A DNA stretch of 64,000 nt from Apostichopus japonicus (lineage: Eukaryota > Echinodermata > Holothuroidea > Aspidochirotida > Stichopodidae), in NCBI RefSeq assembly GCF_037975245.1, contig NC_092577.1:8214513-8278512 (forward strand), given 5' to 3'. Below the pieces are notes generated by a model. The model saw nothing but the letters and a program-made list of their open reading frames with translations. It ran no database searches and was not told the origin of the DNA. This document shows positions 23,901-36,069 of this stretch, in pieces; position 1 is the first letter of the stretch, and each line of letters starts with the position of its first letter. The translations under genes and the position numbers were made by a program.

Positions 23901-26280
23901 AAAACAATAGAAGGATCGCAAATTACGGAAACATTTATACACAATGTGCTATATTGGATATAATATATAGAAATTTAAGCTGCTATTCATGAAAGACGAT
24001 TAAGAGTTAATTTTAAATTTTCCTTTCTTAACAATTTGCTAGTGGAAGATTACACCAGAAATGGGTACAATAATATGTGCACAACGAGGGGATAACATGA
24101 AAGGACCTGTTTGTTTGCTTGCAAGCGTCTTAAAGCGTCTTGGACAATTAAAGTCAAATATAAGAAACTGCAAAGACGTGGTAACAACAACATATTTTCA
24201 TGAAATTCTTACATTGTGTAAAATATTCTGAAATAATTAGCAATTATAAAACCTTTGATCAAATGTTTCGAGTGAATTGTTGAACTACTATTGGTCTCAG
24301 CCATGACTAAACTACAAGACCTTCCATATATAGAAGTACGATCATTGATTTCAAGATTCAGTGCTCTAAATGTTCACATTGCCATTATCGTGTTCGAATT
24401 ATTATTGAATGACGTAACAGACTCGTCACTGGATTGTCTTTAATCGGCTGTAATGGAACTTAAGGGAAGATACATAACTAAAGTATACATGAATATACAC
24501 GTCTAGCTTGCGTAGTGAAAAGATAAAGGAGAGTACAATAGAAAGCCATTCATTATCTTTAAATTAACTGATTAAGTACAAAATATTAATGTGATGTAAT
24601 GATCATTATATTACGTAATATACACGTCATCGTAAACCATACCACATATTATGTTTACAGTGGGCTTTAAAATCCATAGATTACAGAATGAACATTGAAA
24701 AATGAACAAAGGCAAAAGCAAAAGCAACAAAAAAAAAAGCGCAAAGCACCCCCACCCCAACAAAAACAAATAAAAACAATTAAAAAATTAAAATTAAAAT
24801 TAAAACTGGTAGCTGTAAGTGAATGTAAAAGTTGAATAAACTGTCATTACTAGTAAAAACAATCGGTAACAGGAAATATTTAAGCTAAATAAGACAAAAA
24901 TCCAAAGTAAATGACTTGATGTTAACTGGAAATATCTTGATGTTCGATATACACCAACACGTCCTCCATATTGTTTTCTTCAGGAAGACAAATTCGATAG
25001 AACAGATCAATTAAAGTGTAACATGCAATTGTTGACCTATGATAGATATCACAGTGTCTTTAACACATTCGATGAATTTTCAATAAGATTACTTTATGAA
25101 AAAAACGCAAACAGTAACAAAACTAAATATTTTTTAATGGTTTCGAAGTTAATAAAAATATACGTATAAGTTTCATGTAATTGTCGAAAGACAAAAGTAA
25201 GCATTGAAGGTTAAATCATTAAACTGAGAAATTACATTGGTAGATTATACAACCAGCTTCACAATTGGTTATTCTTTGTAAAAGATACACAATTAATACT
25301 ACGTTGATCCTCATTCCCACCCCAAGGTTCACGAATTTCAAAGTGATTATTCTGATCCGACTTGAACGCTGAAAACGTTAGATAAAAATATGACAAATGG
25401 GTTTCCTAACTTTTAGTTAGTTAGGTGGGACCAATCAATTGGGATATTCAAATAAAAAAGTTCCCCTTGACAAGAATGACTTTATTAGCTGGGGGAGGCC
25501 TTGGCTCTGGCGAGGGGCAAAATACCTTCTATATTAGGAATTCGGTGAACAGAGTGCTTGCGTCAGCAGAGTACAGAACAGCCATCGGGTGGTCACTAAT
25601 TTAGGTTGATTATCCCGGGGAGGGTGATCCCAGGTCTTGGGCGGAGGTCTAGCTCTCTGCCGTCTCATATTTTCTTTATTTTGTTTCTTTATTTTTTTCT
25701 GCTTCCAAACGTTGAAGGTAACTGTCTATACTTATGCCTACCGTATTAAATTGTATACACTTTCATATATTTTACGGTTCCTCCCACATTTTTCCTACCT
25801 GCAGGGGCTGCATTCTGTCCATCTCGAACAGGATTACATTCCCTACCTATATTATATCTAGTATTTGTACATAAACTCAGAAATGAACGACATAGAAGAA
25901 AAGTAAAGTAAAAAAACGTAAAGAAAAAAAGTAAAGCATCTCGAGATAGCCTAACAAGACTGAAAAAAAGAGCAAAATATGAACTGATAATAGATGTTGA
26001 ATAAGTACATATATTAAAATGAATAATTAATAATACCAATACATAATCAAATTTAAAAACAAAATTCTCGCGTACATTTGATTTGACTACAAATGTGTGT
26101 ATTTTGAGTCAACTTGTAATTTCCAGAATCTTAGGTCAACTTGGCATTTTTATCATCTGGTGGTAGCGTACAGAGTGGTTTAACGATTGGATTTACATTC
26201 ATCGTAAAAACAGAAACATTAAAGAACTGAGACAAGAATAACACTCATTGCCTCTGATTTCAGAACTATTTGGTGTTAAA
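20931..26280. other. Mostly non-coding stretch with a GC-rich repeat-like patch
   Basis: No supported gene. A GC-rich patch at about 25485-25660 followed by 25780-25850 has repeat-like character but no recognised ends. An A-rich low-complexity stretch lies at about 24705-24815. A minus-strand segment at about 22109-22165 has a pyrimidine-rich acceptor, an open frame and a GTAAGT donor, but nothing connects it to other exons. Confidence 0.35.
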
Positions 26281-26631
26281 ATGGTGTTACCATTACGTAA
26301 CATTAGTATGGTATTACCATTACGTAACATCAGTATGGCCTTACCATTACGTAACATAGGTATCGTATTACCATTACGTAATATTAGTATGGTATCACCA
26401 TTACGTAACATCAGTATGATGTTACCATTACGTAACATCAGTGTGGTATTACCATAATGTAACATCAGTATGGTATTACCATTACGTAATATCAGTATGG
26501 TATCACCATTACGTAACATCAGTATGGTGTTACCATTACGTAACATCTGTATGGTATTACCATTACGTAACATCAGTATGGTATTACCATTACGTAACAT
26601 CAGTATGGAATTACCATTACGTAACATCAGT
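26281..26631. repeat. 27-bp minisatellite, 13 units with TTACGTAA cores
   Basis: Thirteen units of exactly 27 bp, consensus ATGGTATTACCATTACGTAA then CATCAGT. Twelve contain the palindrome TTACGTAA; unit 7 has TAATGTAA. Units 4-7 and 8-11 share the same order of variants, a 108-bp higher-order repeat. The unit is a multiple of 3 and lacks stops in several frames, so a 160-codon minus-strand frame (repeat MLRNGNTIL) and two plus frames remain open. There is no other sign of coding. Confidence 0.95.
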
Positions 26632-27273
26632 TGAACTCTTACTGCGTAGTATATTCTGAGAAAATGCAGCAAAAATATCAAATATCATTACAATGTGACA
26701 TCTGATAGTCCGTTTAGTGCAGCATGCGAGTACAATTACACATTCACTACTTCAATTATCCGTTTAATGTAACAAGGAATTATACATTCACTATATTAGA
26801 TATCAGTAGTTGATCCGTGTAATGTATCAAGGAATTACACATTGGATATATTTTTAAGCTTTAGTTAATCATTGCAAATTCATAACTTGATCATAACCTA
26901 CATTCACTATGATATTACGCAATGATATTTAATCTATATGATAAAGAACACGATTACACATTCTCTATGTCTACATAACAGCAGTCAATCCGTTCCATAT
27001 GTCACGTGAATGAACAATCGCTGTATGAAGAAGTAGCACTTAATGCGTTCTATACATCACGTGTCTACAAACAATAATGATTTCAGCAGAAATGGAAGGC
27101 AATGTCCCTTCAAGATTTATTTTAATGTTATTTGAAACTAAAAGTCGAGCATCGTTGATAATTAATATCTACTTGTAAAATATGATCAATAATCAGAAAG
27201 GAGAACACGGTTCACCAATGATAAATGATGAGTTGAACACAAACATTGCGGGACGTTGGTTGTTCTCTTCTAG
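26632..27273. other. Non-coding stretch
   Basis: AT-rich sequence with degenerate repeats of a phrase like AATTACACATTCACTA spaced 60-100 bp apart (26735-26960). No gene is seen. Confidence 0.4.
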
Positions 27274-27480
27274 AATGTTCTTCAACGTAAAGCTAAGTGG
27301 TGCGGACACGCAGTGCGATGTGAAGGTCTAACTTCTGCAGTACTGTATGATTTACCTTACGGCTGCAAACGTAATCCAGGCCGTCCACATATGTGTTGGA
27401 TCGACAACTTAACCATATGGTGCGCTGGTTCTGCAAACCAGCTGATTGAAGATGGCAGACGTCGGATTAATATTATTTAG
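27274..27480 (+). pseudogene. Fossil C-terminus of a LINE reverse transcriptase ORF
   Basis: A 68-codon frame ending at TAG 27478-27480 translates to a typical non-LTR retrotransposon C-terminal tail: KWCGHAVR, then YGCKRNPGRPHMCWIDNL, then IEDGRRRINII. This matches the family pattern K-W-x-G-H-x-x-R ... K-R-x-x-G-R-P-x-x-x-W-x-D-N. The RT catalytic domain is not present upstream, as expected for a 5'-truncated copy. It differs from the C-terminus of the LINE at 54579-57915, so it belongs to another subfamily. Confidence 0.75.
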
Positions 27481-27644
27481 TGCTGTGAACCTCATAATGT
27501 GTATGTTCTTTGAGGAGGTCGACTGGCCAATTTGAATTATGACTATTGATCGGTTAACTAAATAAAACAGTCTACTATGGCATCTACAGAGATATTATTG
27601 AGACGAATGTCAGTCTATCTGCTCTCTCTCCACCCCACCCCCTA

Positions 27645-27712
27645 TCATCACCTTTCTCTGTCCAACTCTCTCTCTCTCTCTCCACCTCTCTGTCTCCCTC
27701 TCTCTGTGGAAG
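27645..27712. repeat. CT-rich simple repeat
   Basis: Imperfect (TC)n on the plus strand. Confidence 0.85.
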
Positions 27713-27852
27713 AGTACATGTTAGACAGTCTGCTGTTCTTCAAGGAGATACAGCAACTTCAAAAATGTAACCTAGAAAGAAACAAATTATTACTGTTTAA
27801 AAGTGTTGTGACCTCGACAAACTGTTGCAGTTAATGAAGGGATGACACAAAA

Positions 27853-28150
27853 CATCAGATATCACCTGCTACACATACTAACGGAGATCCCTGCTTCACA
27901 TAATAACAGTCATCACTTGCTACACAAATTAACAGAGATCCATGCTACACATAATAACAGGCACCACCTGCTACACATACTGACAGAGATCCTTGCTACA
28001 CATTTAAAAAGGCACCACCTTCTATACATACTGACAGAGATCTCTGCTACACACAATAACAAGCATCACCTGCTACACATACTGACAGAGATCCCTGCTT
28101 CACATAATACAAGGCATCACCTGCCACATGACCCTGACAGAGATCCCTGC
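27853..28150. repeat. 51-bp minisatellite, about six units
   Basis: Units of about 51 bp carry CACCTGCTACACATACTGAC then AGAGATCCCTGCTACACATA and an A-rich end. The 17-codon period keeps one plus-strand frame open for about 110 codons (repeat HHLLHILTEI). There is no independent sign that it is translated. Confidence 0.85.
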
Positions 28151-29918
28151 TACTGGAATGGATTTTTTTACTGATCTCTTTGTGAGATTTTATTTAGTGC
28201 TATGAAATATTTAGTATAATTTATCGTATTCATTTGAATTATTGATAACATTTTGATTTCAGTTGATACTAATGATTTAATTATACGCTCCATGTGTTCC
28301 CTCTGACTGATGGGTGTTATGATTTGTTGTTACGTAATATGTCTGTTGTCTCTGCCTATCAAATTAAAGATATCAATATGTGACAGAAGGAGAAATCAAA
28401 CATTAGTGTTAACGTATATTAAGAGATTCTACACAACTCAGCAAAGAGTTGATTTTTGAGTCGTAAAACTTGACCGACTTAATCAGAGTACCATATAATA
28501 ATATAAAAAAAACACTACTGAACTTTATATTGTTGGACCGCGTTCAAGATCCGATTTACTCCGTGATTATTAAATTTGACTATATTTTATGACAGTAATA
28601 TGACAACTAAGATATCATAATTAGCTTCAAATATGAACTTACTATTATATCTCATCCTTCGTACATATGAGCGCTAAGGTAACATCTGAGGCTCATCAAT
28701 ATAAGTGACTGGACTTTTAAGTCTAATATACAGATCATTAGTTCAGTTCCTTGGGTACAAATCAAAACTCAGTGTCAAACATAACAATGACAAATTTTAC
28801 TGGATGCCATTCAGAGGTGTTATGTTGTTTATATCAAGTTAAAAGTAACAGTAACATTTAGGACTGCACAGGGGAGTCATCACGAATTTAGCATCAAGGG
28901 AACATTCCAGAAATGTAGCTTATCATAAAGGAGAATATACGGAAAACATTAACTATGGAAGGGGAACTAGAACCCAGTTCGTTTTATTTGACTATAACAT
29001 ATTAAGACAATACTTCTGCCTTATGCCACCATTCAATTTATTCTCACACTTAATCTTGTGTACTCAAATACTCTTCCATATAGCGGCAACATAATACTAG
29101 TGATTTAGTATTACTATGTTCCCACTGTCTATTTTACAATATAGTAGAATCAGATTAGTCGAATGTTTAAAGGAAAACACATTCTTTTTGCCTCTTCTTG
29201 TTAATGTACCAGTTATAGCTTTTTTTGTTTTATAAACTCATATTAAGGCGTCATTACAAAATGCGATGGATACGGTCCAGACAGAAACAAGCAGCAAATA
29301 AAATGATAGCATTATTCATCATCGGATTACGCTCGATCGCTAGACTATCATGAAATTGGTGTTTTCATGCATAAATTAGCTCCCTTTATCTACTAGTTCC
29401 TCTCTAAATATAATTATGAAATTTAACACCATTATACTCAATTACTGTTAAGAATAATTGCCAAAGTATGAACAGTTACTCAGGATGAATAGTTTAAGAT
29501 CCGTGATAAGATCATTAAAATTGTTATTGTTTCTTTTATTCTTAGCTCGATATTATAAGCAATATACAAACATCAGCTTGTTTGCAATTCAAGAGGCAAG
29601 CGACCCGTGAGACAAGAACATTCCATTTACTCAACAGACATAGGCTGACATGTTGTTATATACATATAAGGAGGAACATTTGATAGTAAATTATCAGCAA
29701 TTAACACTAACTCTTAGACAATTTTATTTTTAGATATATTGTTTATTTACGTTGATCTTAAAGATTGGACTAGCTTTGTTGTCTTCTGCCCTCCATAGTT
29801 GAACTTCTTATTCATGTTGTATATGACTAACTGTAAGGCTGTCTTACGAAGATCAGCTGTTGTTTACTTATGGAATATAACTTAGTATTACTGAAAATGA
29901 AATATTCGATATTCTTAC
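28151..29918. other. Non-coding stretch
   Basis: No supported gene, repeat or mobile element. Confidence 0.4.
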
Positions 29919-29963
29919 TTCTTCATCCGTATCATAAACAGATGGACTCTAGGCTCTGTAAAC
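29919..29963 (-). CDS. Candidate 45-nt exon of a partial gene 2
   Basis: The minus-strand acceptor TTTCTCCTTCTTGCAG and the donor GAA/GTAAGAAT bracket 45 nt. Joined in phase 0 after the 36-nt exon at 31704-31669 it reads VYRA then TAG, followed in the same frame by SPSVYDTDEE. The TAG would be either the true C-terminus or a nonsense change in a Tyr- and acid-rich exon. In phase 2 it is open throughout (FTEPRVHLFMIRMK), which also fits the preceding exon read in phase 2. The splice sites are strong; the frame is unresolved. Confidence 0.4.
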
Positions 29964-31668
29964 CTGCAAGAAGGAGAAACAAATAAGCATACATAACTTA
30001 ATAAAACAAAGGTCCTCCTTATTACAGTGCGCTTTTTCCCTTAGCCAGTCCTCCACGTACATAAAAAAAAACTGAAAACAAAACTATAGAGACTCGAATA
30101 TTTATTTGGAGGAGCATTGAACACCCATTTAGAACTCCCTTCCAACATTATATAGTTACAAACATTTACAAGATTGGAACAAATTCAGGTATTGCGAGTT
30201 TCCATTGCCTCCAAATACAAATAACCAAATGAGTAAAGTTGCAGACATGCGATAACTTCTTCAAAAACGTCAATCATATTTAACGCACGGTAAAGTAATC
30301 ACACATCAGTGGGAATGTTAATTCTAAACAGGGCCTCCTTATTGTTATTTTTGTTTGAATTTTGAAAGTCATGGTATTTACTTTTGTTGTTGCTGGAAAT
30401 AAATTTAAAAAAATGGGTTATCACATCACTGGTTACTTCCGGTTAACAATCAATTATGTGACCAGAAAAGTAAAGTCATCTAGCAGGCTAGTGGCAGTGC
30501 CTACCCCAAACTAAACTTTAAATTATGCTGATATGTATGCTGTATATATCCATGGGAGAAGGACGGAGATTCCACATTGCCGTTAATATGCAGGTAGCGA
30601 AAATGGGATATAAAGAGATGGAATAATAAGAAGTTTGACGTAGTTTTGCTTGAAGCGAGATATCAATATAGTTGAAATTGTCGCTTATTGTAGAACATAC
30701 GAAACTGGAGCAGGTTAAGTGTCACGTGTTGCAAATAAGTTGACAGATAAAGTTGTTTTAACTGCTCATTTTTGCTCTACTGTTTTAAATTTAAAATGGA
30801 CATGAATCTAACATTCCCCATATGAGTTGCAGAAATAAAGAAAAACGATAAAAGGTTTGTGTATTTATATCATCATATCTCTATTCTGAAAGAAATGAAT
30901 GAATATCTCGTAAAACACAAATTACTTACTTTTATTATTTTTATTATTTCTTACTATATAGTTAGTTTCTCTGTACAGTAACAGTAAAGCAATTCTTTAT
31001 TAATAACGATGGCAATCCGGACGTTGAAGGGTGAAAATGGCAGCTGTATGTGACAATATTTTAAACGTTTTTGACGAAGTATAATGTTCCCCATCCAATA
31101 GTAATTTGCTTCCTTTATCCATAAACATGAAAATAGCTACAGATCTAGGTAATTAATCAATATTGTTCCTGCATCGCCGTGGTTACACCTTACAGTTATG
31201 TCTAATATGTCTATATAAGCAATATATCAAGATGTATTACAACTATTAAACAATGAGTGACTTCTAAAACCCCGTCGAAGATAGTTGGTGGAACATAGAC
31301 GTCCATGCAGAGGGATATGCTAATTTAAATTTTCATCCAACTTTGGGTTACATAGTGTAGTTTTATACTTTTTATTTTAGACAATCTACCTAAACCTTGT
31401 AGTATTAAGAAGTCTATCCGTTTCTTTATTTAGCATTTCTTTGTGTGCGGAAGGAAGATTACTTAGGCAGTATCTTAACTTGACATTGAGAACAGTGCTA
31501 TCAGCATTACGTAATATAAATTCCCTGTTCGATACACATCAATTATAAATCTTTCCTGCCTGATGGGAATCAAAGTATAATACTTTTTGGTCTTATTTTG
31601 TCCCCACAGTAATTGACAACTCATGCCTGCAACTAATTAACAGGAACATGAATCTATGTCTCTCTTAC
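29964..31668. other. Presumed intron of partial gene 2
   Basis: AT-rich, without repeats or frames I can support. It would be the intron between the 36-nt and 45-nt exons. Confidence 0.3.
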
Positions 31669-31704
31669 CTCTTCCACTGGTATATTGCCCTTGTGGTCAC
31701 AAGG
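31669..31704 (-). CDS. Candidate 36-nt micro-exon of partial gene 2
   Basis: Excellent signals: acceptor CTTTCTCTTACTTTCAG and donor GAG/GTAAGAG. The exon is 12 codons in phase 0, PCDHKGNIPVEE, or 11 codons plus split bases in phase 2. In phase 0 it can follow the 59-nt exon at 37098-37040 and precede the exon at 29963-29919. Its HK...EE pattern is loosely like the 48-nt exon of the six-exon gene (HKIDNTDLTEEDYIRL) at the corresponding place in the exon order. Confidence 0.45.
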
Positions 31705-32647
31705 CTGAAAGTAAGAGAAAGTTTATTAACATGATATTTTGAAATTGTATTCAGGAAAATATGGTAAGGCGAAGCAAAAAACGTATAAGTTAGTATGATA
31801 TATGTTCACAAATATCGCAGTAAACTATTCCTGGCAGGTAAACGCACATCTGTATTGAGCACACTAAAGTCAATATAGGAGACAGACTCGTCACTGTAAG
31901 ATGCACGGACCTTATAACATGAATACACACATCACCTTTAAAAGGAAGACAACCTTAGTTTTAACCCGTTATTAAACACGCCATTAAATACTGAGTGACG
32001 TCATAATGACCAACTGCTTACTGAGATGATCAGATTGATACAATGGGCGAGAGGATGACGAGAAGGCAAAGAGGGCAGTATTCAAAGACAGAACTATTTA
32101 TACGATCCCCGTTACGTGGTTGAATCGATGTAATGTACAAACATTGTATAATCTTGAATATCCACGTAGCAGTATTTTGGTAACTCTCGTATATCCTTTA
32201 ATGATATCCATGAAAGTTTTGGATATACAGTTGAAAGATAGATTCAAATAGATTAGAGATCTGTGTAGATCTGTTATTGTTGACAGATTTCATGAATTAT
32301 CATGGAATTATATTAACCCTTCAAAAGTTTAATTCTTCCATATTTGCCATGTCACGTGCTTATTTGATATTTGAAGTTTATGAATAATTATTTCATGAAT
32401 AAATATTTCCATCCTTGCTTTGATCCTTTAGTCAATTGAAACATTGCAGTGTAAACACAGTACACATTACAATTATTTCTTTAATAAAACATACATATAC
32501 ATTATACACTACATAAACTATTATACCCATAACAGTATACGTATCAACAGAAACCACATTGTAAAAGTGGTAAACGTATGTTATTTCGGATGTCTGGATC
32601 AACGTCAAATAATTCACTGGTTAGGAGCAGTCCCATGATTGTCACAA

Positions 32648-32915
32648 CATATCTAGATATCTTACAAGTAAGTTGCAGGGTATCCAATAATTCTGCAAAT
32701 ATTCCAAGGTTCGGTGAACATACAACCTATGACGTGATAGGCAGGCAGCTTTAGATAATGGAAGACCAACTTCTCCTAACACCAGAGAAAACGAAGAAAA
32801 TGACCATAACCAGTGCAATCCAGGTGGCCTGATACAAAGACAAATATGCAAGGGCAGCTACAATAAGCTACAGGATCGGATAAACGGACTGTTCTTACGA
32901 CTGTTGTATGTGTCA
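32648..32915. repeat. Diverged segmental duplicate A
   Basis: Matches 36070-36590 in the same orientation through colinear blocks such as AGTTGCAGGG-TATCCA, ACCTATNACGT, ATGGAAGACC and AAACGG-CTGTT. The spacing between blocks differs, so an old duplicate of an interspersed or intronic segment is likely. No coding content is evident. Confidence 0.6.
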
Positions 32916-33460
32916 TGATGAACATTTGCCGCGACATTAAATGAACATAAACAAGAACGGTACAGCATGATTGACAACATTCTACGGTTGTATATTTAAT
33001 GTACATCTAGACGGTGAAGTTAAAGCGGGATATGTTCAGTACATTCCTTTGGGTGAAGACACTATTTGATTAAAGGATTGGTTCAGGTACACAAAACCCT
33101 TACATTAGATGATAGCTTACATTTTCCTACCCCACACAAGATTTCAGATTTTTCTCTGGTGCAGTAATTGAGGAATCGCTAATTGAAAAATAATCTAAAT
33201 TTTAAAGCTTTTAGCCTCGTAGGCTAGGGAGTGACGTCAAATCCTCACTTTGACAACAGCCAATCAACATATTGTACACGGTCTGCCGTTCTGGCTGCAG
33301 TACAAGTAGGTAAACACAGTGTAGTACAGCTGTACGTACACCGCGGATATATACTGTTCATGGAAACCTACGATAATTCTTGCTCGTTGTTTCTTCACTC
33401 TTTTCTCTTCATTTAATGTTTTTAAACAATAAATCTGTTGAAATTTATGTACATTTTAGT

Positions 33461-33618
33461 ATGGCTGACGGTCCAAAGCCATGGGATTTTGAACCTGTGC
33501 GTAGGAGAACGGACATGACATTGGATGGGAGTTTTTTTGATGTTATGTTGCCTACATTCAGCAAATTGCAATTTAAACTCTCATCTATGGATGAAAGTTT
33601 GAGTTGTATTTGCCGCAT
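33461..33618 (+). pseudogene. N-terminal exon of a P2X7-like zinc-motif protein within the TTAA element
   Basis: An ATG preceded by a TTTTAG acceptor-like site opens a frame beginning MADGPKPWDFEPVRRR and ending at a GTAAGT donor (gt at 33619). A G-x-x-P-[YW]-x-[FY]-E-P start is typical of the many P2X7-like uncharacterised proteins of marine invertebrates. The rest (DMTLDGSFFDVMLPTF...) is not recognised. It is 52 codons and open. No second exon that keeps phase could be fixed, so I class it as a remnant. Confidence 0.35.
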
Positions 33619-34132
33619 GTAAGTTGAATGTAGATTATTTGTTACAGGATATAAATACCACAGGGACTCTACACCAAATTCCTATACACGAATCGGTACT
33701 TATATAGCCCGAATGCCCCAATCCCATTTCATTCATGATGAATATATTGATATCTTTGTCTCTCCGGTTCGTTAACACCAGTCAAACCGACATTTGTGGT
33801 TATTTTATGTTGTTAGAAGGGTCATAATTTAATAGACAGACATTAATTCGATGAAATTCCAAATAAATAAATGCACAGAGATTCTAAGGCTTATCATGTG
33901 TACTAATGCATGCCTACTACAGGCTTCCCGGTATGTTGTAACTTTTACCTGTAGCGTTACAACACAGCTGACACCAATAGCCATTGTGTATCGCAACGTT
34001 ATTACTAGACCTAGGCCTACGCTACACTATGCACATACGAGTATACGAGGCGACTTTTTAGCATTGGAATGTCGTAATAATATCGTTAATATTCTGACCT
34101 TCAATCTGTCAAACTCCTCGGAACGTCTTTAA

Positions 34133-34369
34133 CTATTTGGACGTGAACCTGAAGGTTTTCCTATGCGCAAACATTGTTGGAATTGCGGTAGGTTTCAACC
34201 TCTTTCAACCCTAACGCTGCAGACATGTCCGTCTCAAAACAAGATTGTGAAAATGCTCCTCACTTGGAACTTGAATTTGTCCGTTCCGATGTTATGTATC
34301 CACGCACGACATCTTTCTGGATGGCAAAAACATTAATTCCGAAGAATTTGAAGGCTAATTAGAACAGCC
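34133..34369 (+). pseudogene. Frameshifted P2X7-like cysteine-motif fragment
   Basis: One frame reads MRKHCWNCGRFQPLSTLTLQ then TC. This fits the family pattern W-C-x-C-G-x-C-x-x-M-P-T...C-C with several cysteines lost. The continuation fits in another frame (CENAPHLELEFVRSDVMYP, like the family's C-...-H-P...V...D-V-L), ending at TAG about 34369. The frame change and missing cysteines mark a decayed gene. Assignment rests on motif spacing only. Confidence 0.3.
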
Positions 34370-34646
34370 GAAAGCTTGAAACATAGGTATTTTGACTACT
34401 ACTATAATCACTAGCGTTGTTTTGTGTTTTGTGTACAAATAGCAAAGTGAGGATTTGACGTCACACGGTCAGGGGTCAATATGTTAATTATGCCAGTCTT
34501 GATCATAGGATTCATATTTTTGGCTTGTATTTCATGATTTTTCTCGATGCTGGCATAATAAAACAAGCTGCAGATGACAGGACACTCTTTTATGAATATT
34601 TTCTTTAGAAAAAAACACTTTTTTGGGTGCCACCTGAACCAATCCT

Positions 34647-36069
34647 TTCAGATATTTGTTAATGTTATTCATTTTTAATACAGCTAAGTTTTGTTTCAGA
34701 AGAATATTACCAGTGTTTTCACGAGGATGTATAGTGGTTTGTCGGAAACATTAAGCAGCGTCGGTTATGTTAATTATGTTGTTTCAAAGTCATACACGCT
34801 ACTAATTTTCTACTAAATGTTGAAATGACATGTTCGGTTGTTAATTACTATACCAATGCTCATGAATTACTTGCAGAATGTTATTAAAAAAAATATTTTA
34901 AAGATATGTATTTCTGTTCACTTCCAGAGTTTTATCACTTTGTTTCTACCTTTGGAATAACGTGGTACAAATTTTTACGTGAGTTGTTCCTGTATTATTT
35001 GGCGCCCTCAACTCTCCACCCAATCCTAGACACTAATGATAAGCATTGATAAGCATTGAATGAGTCTGGAAGGTCCAGTTGTGGCAATATAATATCCTTA
35101 AAAGTTGAAGATAATTATCAAGATACAATAACCGATGATAAATGATGAGTTTTTAATCAGATTACCAGTTACCGAGTATACCGTAGTTGGAACGACTCCA
35201 CTCCAACCCCCCTCCCCTCCCACTCCATATCCTGACTCCTTCAGAATCGTGTAATTTATATATGTTTGTGTCTGTTCAAACACGATGGAAATAATACGAA
35301 TATGTGTCTTATATTCATATTTTGTAAAGTGATTGCAAATGTTTTGGTTACCATGGTATCGGTACAACAGAACAACAAAGCGGGTTAGTAGAGCTGCACA
35401 AACTACTACAGAGTTTCTTTCTATTTTGTAATTAATTATTCCCATTTAACACGAATGCAATAATCACCATCTCCCCACCCCCCCCCTTCCCCTCTAAAAA
35501 GAAAAGAAAAAAGAGTATTAGTTCGGAACACTTGCAATGTCATTAATGAAAATAGCTACTCTTCGGCCTTTATATATACACATGACGAAGATCATGGCAA
35601 GCATTACCATTCAGAAGAATATACTAGAGTTTATTGGTTTCAAATGAAAACCAGACCCGTCCTTTCATTATATCTAAGCCTGCTTGGACCCACACACTTA
35701 TGCCAGTCACGGTTACACTAATATGGATAAATTATAATTTAAGCAAGTGATCCTTCAATTCCCCTGAAGAATTTTAAGGAACAAAGTTAATTTATGAGCA
35801 AGATTTAATTCCAAAGGAAGAATACCATAATGGATATTTGTGTTGTTTCTTCTACAATCTACTGGTGACAAACTTGGCCGTGAAAGGAAAGATAAGGACC
35901 TTGGTACAAAATGTTACTTTATTTCACCAAAATCACACCAGGTTAGATGAGAGTAGGCATGGATTTTAATGGCTTGGAAAAAACAAATAAAACATGAAAA
36001 TTAATTTGTGGGACACAATATTGCCTGAATTTGATTAAACGATAAATAACTCACTAGTAAGTAGTCATT
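34647..36069. other. Non-coding stretch
   Basis: No supported gene. A C-run lies near 35477-35487. A minus-strand frame at 35098-35445 shows no domain. Confidence 0.35.

Larger units (their letters stand above)
33074..34646 (+). mobile_element. TTAA-type DNA transposon remnant
   Basis: The left end is TTAA then AGGATTGGTTCAGGT (33070-33088). The right end is the exact inverse ACCTGAACCAATCCT followed by TTCA, one base off TTAA. Inside, a perfect 22-bp inverted pair lies at 33231-33252 and 34443-34464, so the termini are long and interrupted. TTAA target sites are known for piggyBac and Kolobok elements; the AGG start favours Kolobok-like, but no transposase is visible. Coding remnants lie at 33461-33618 and about 34133-34369. 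Confidence 0.65.

Noticed and set aside
26199-26681. 160-codon minus-strand frame with nine-residue repeats
   Set aside because: It is explained by the stop-free 27-bp unit. Two plus-strand frames are equally open, which is not expected of a real gene.
27842-28174. 110-codon frame with HHLLHILTEI repeats
   Set aside because: By-product of the 51-bp minisatellite; no unique coding sequence around it.
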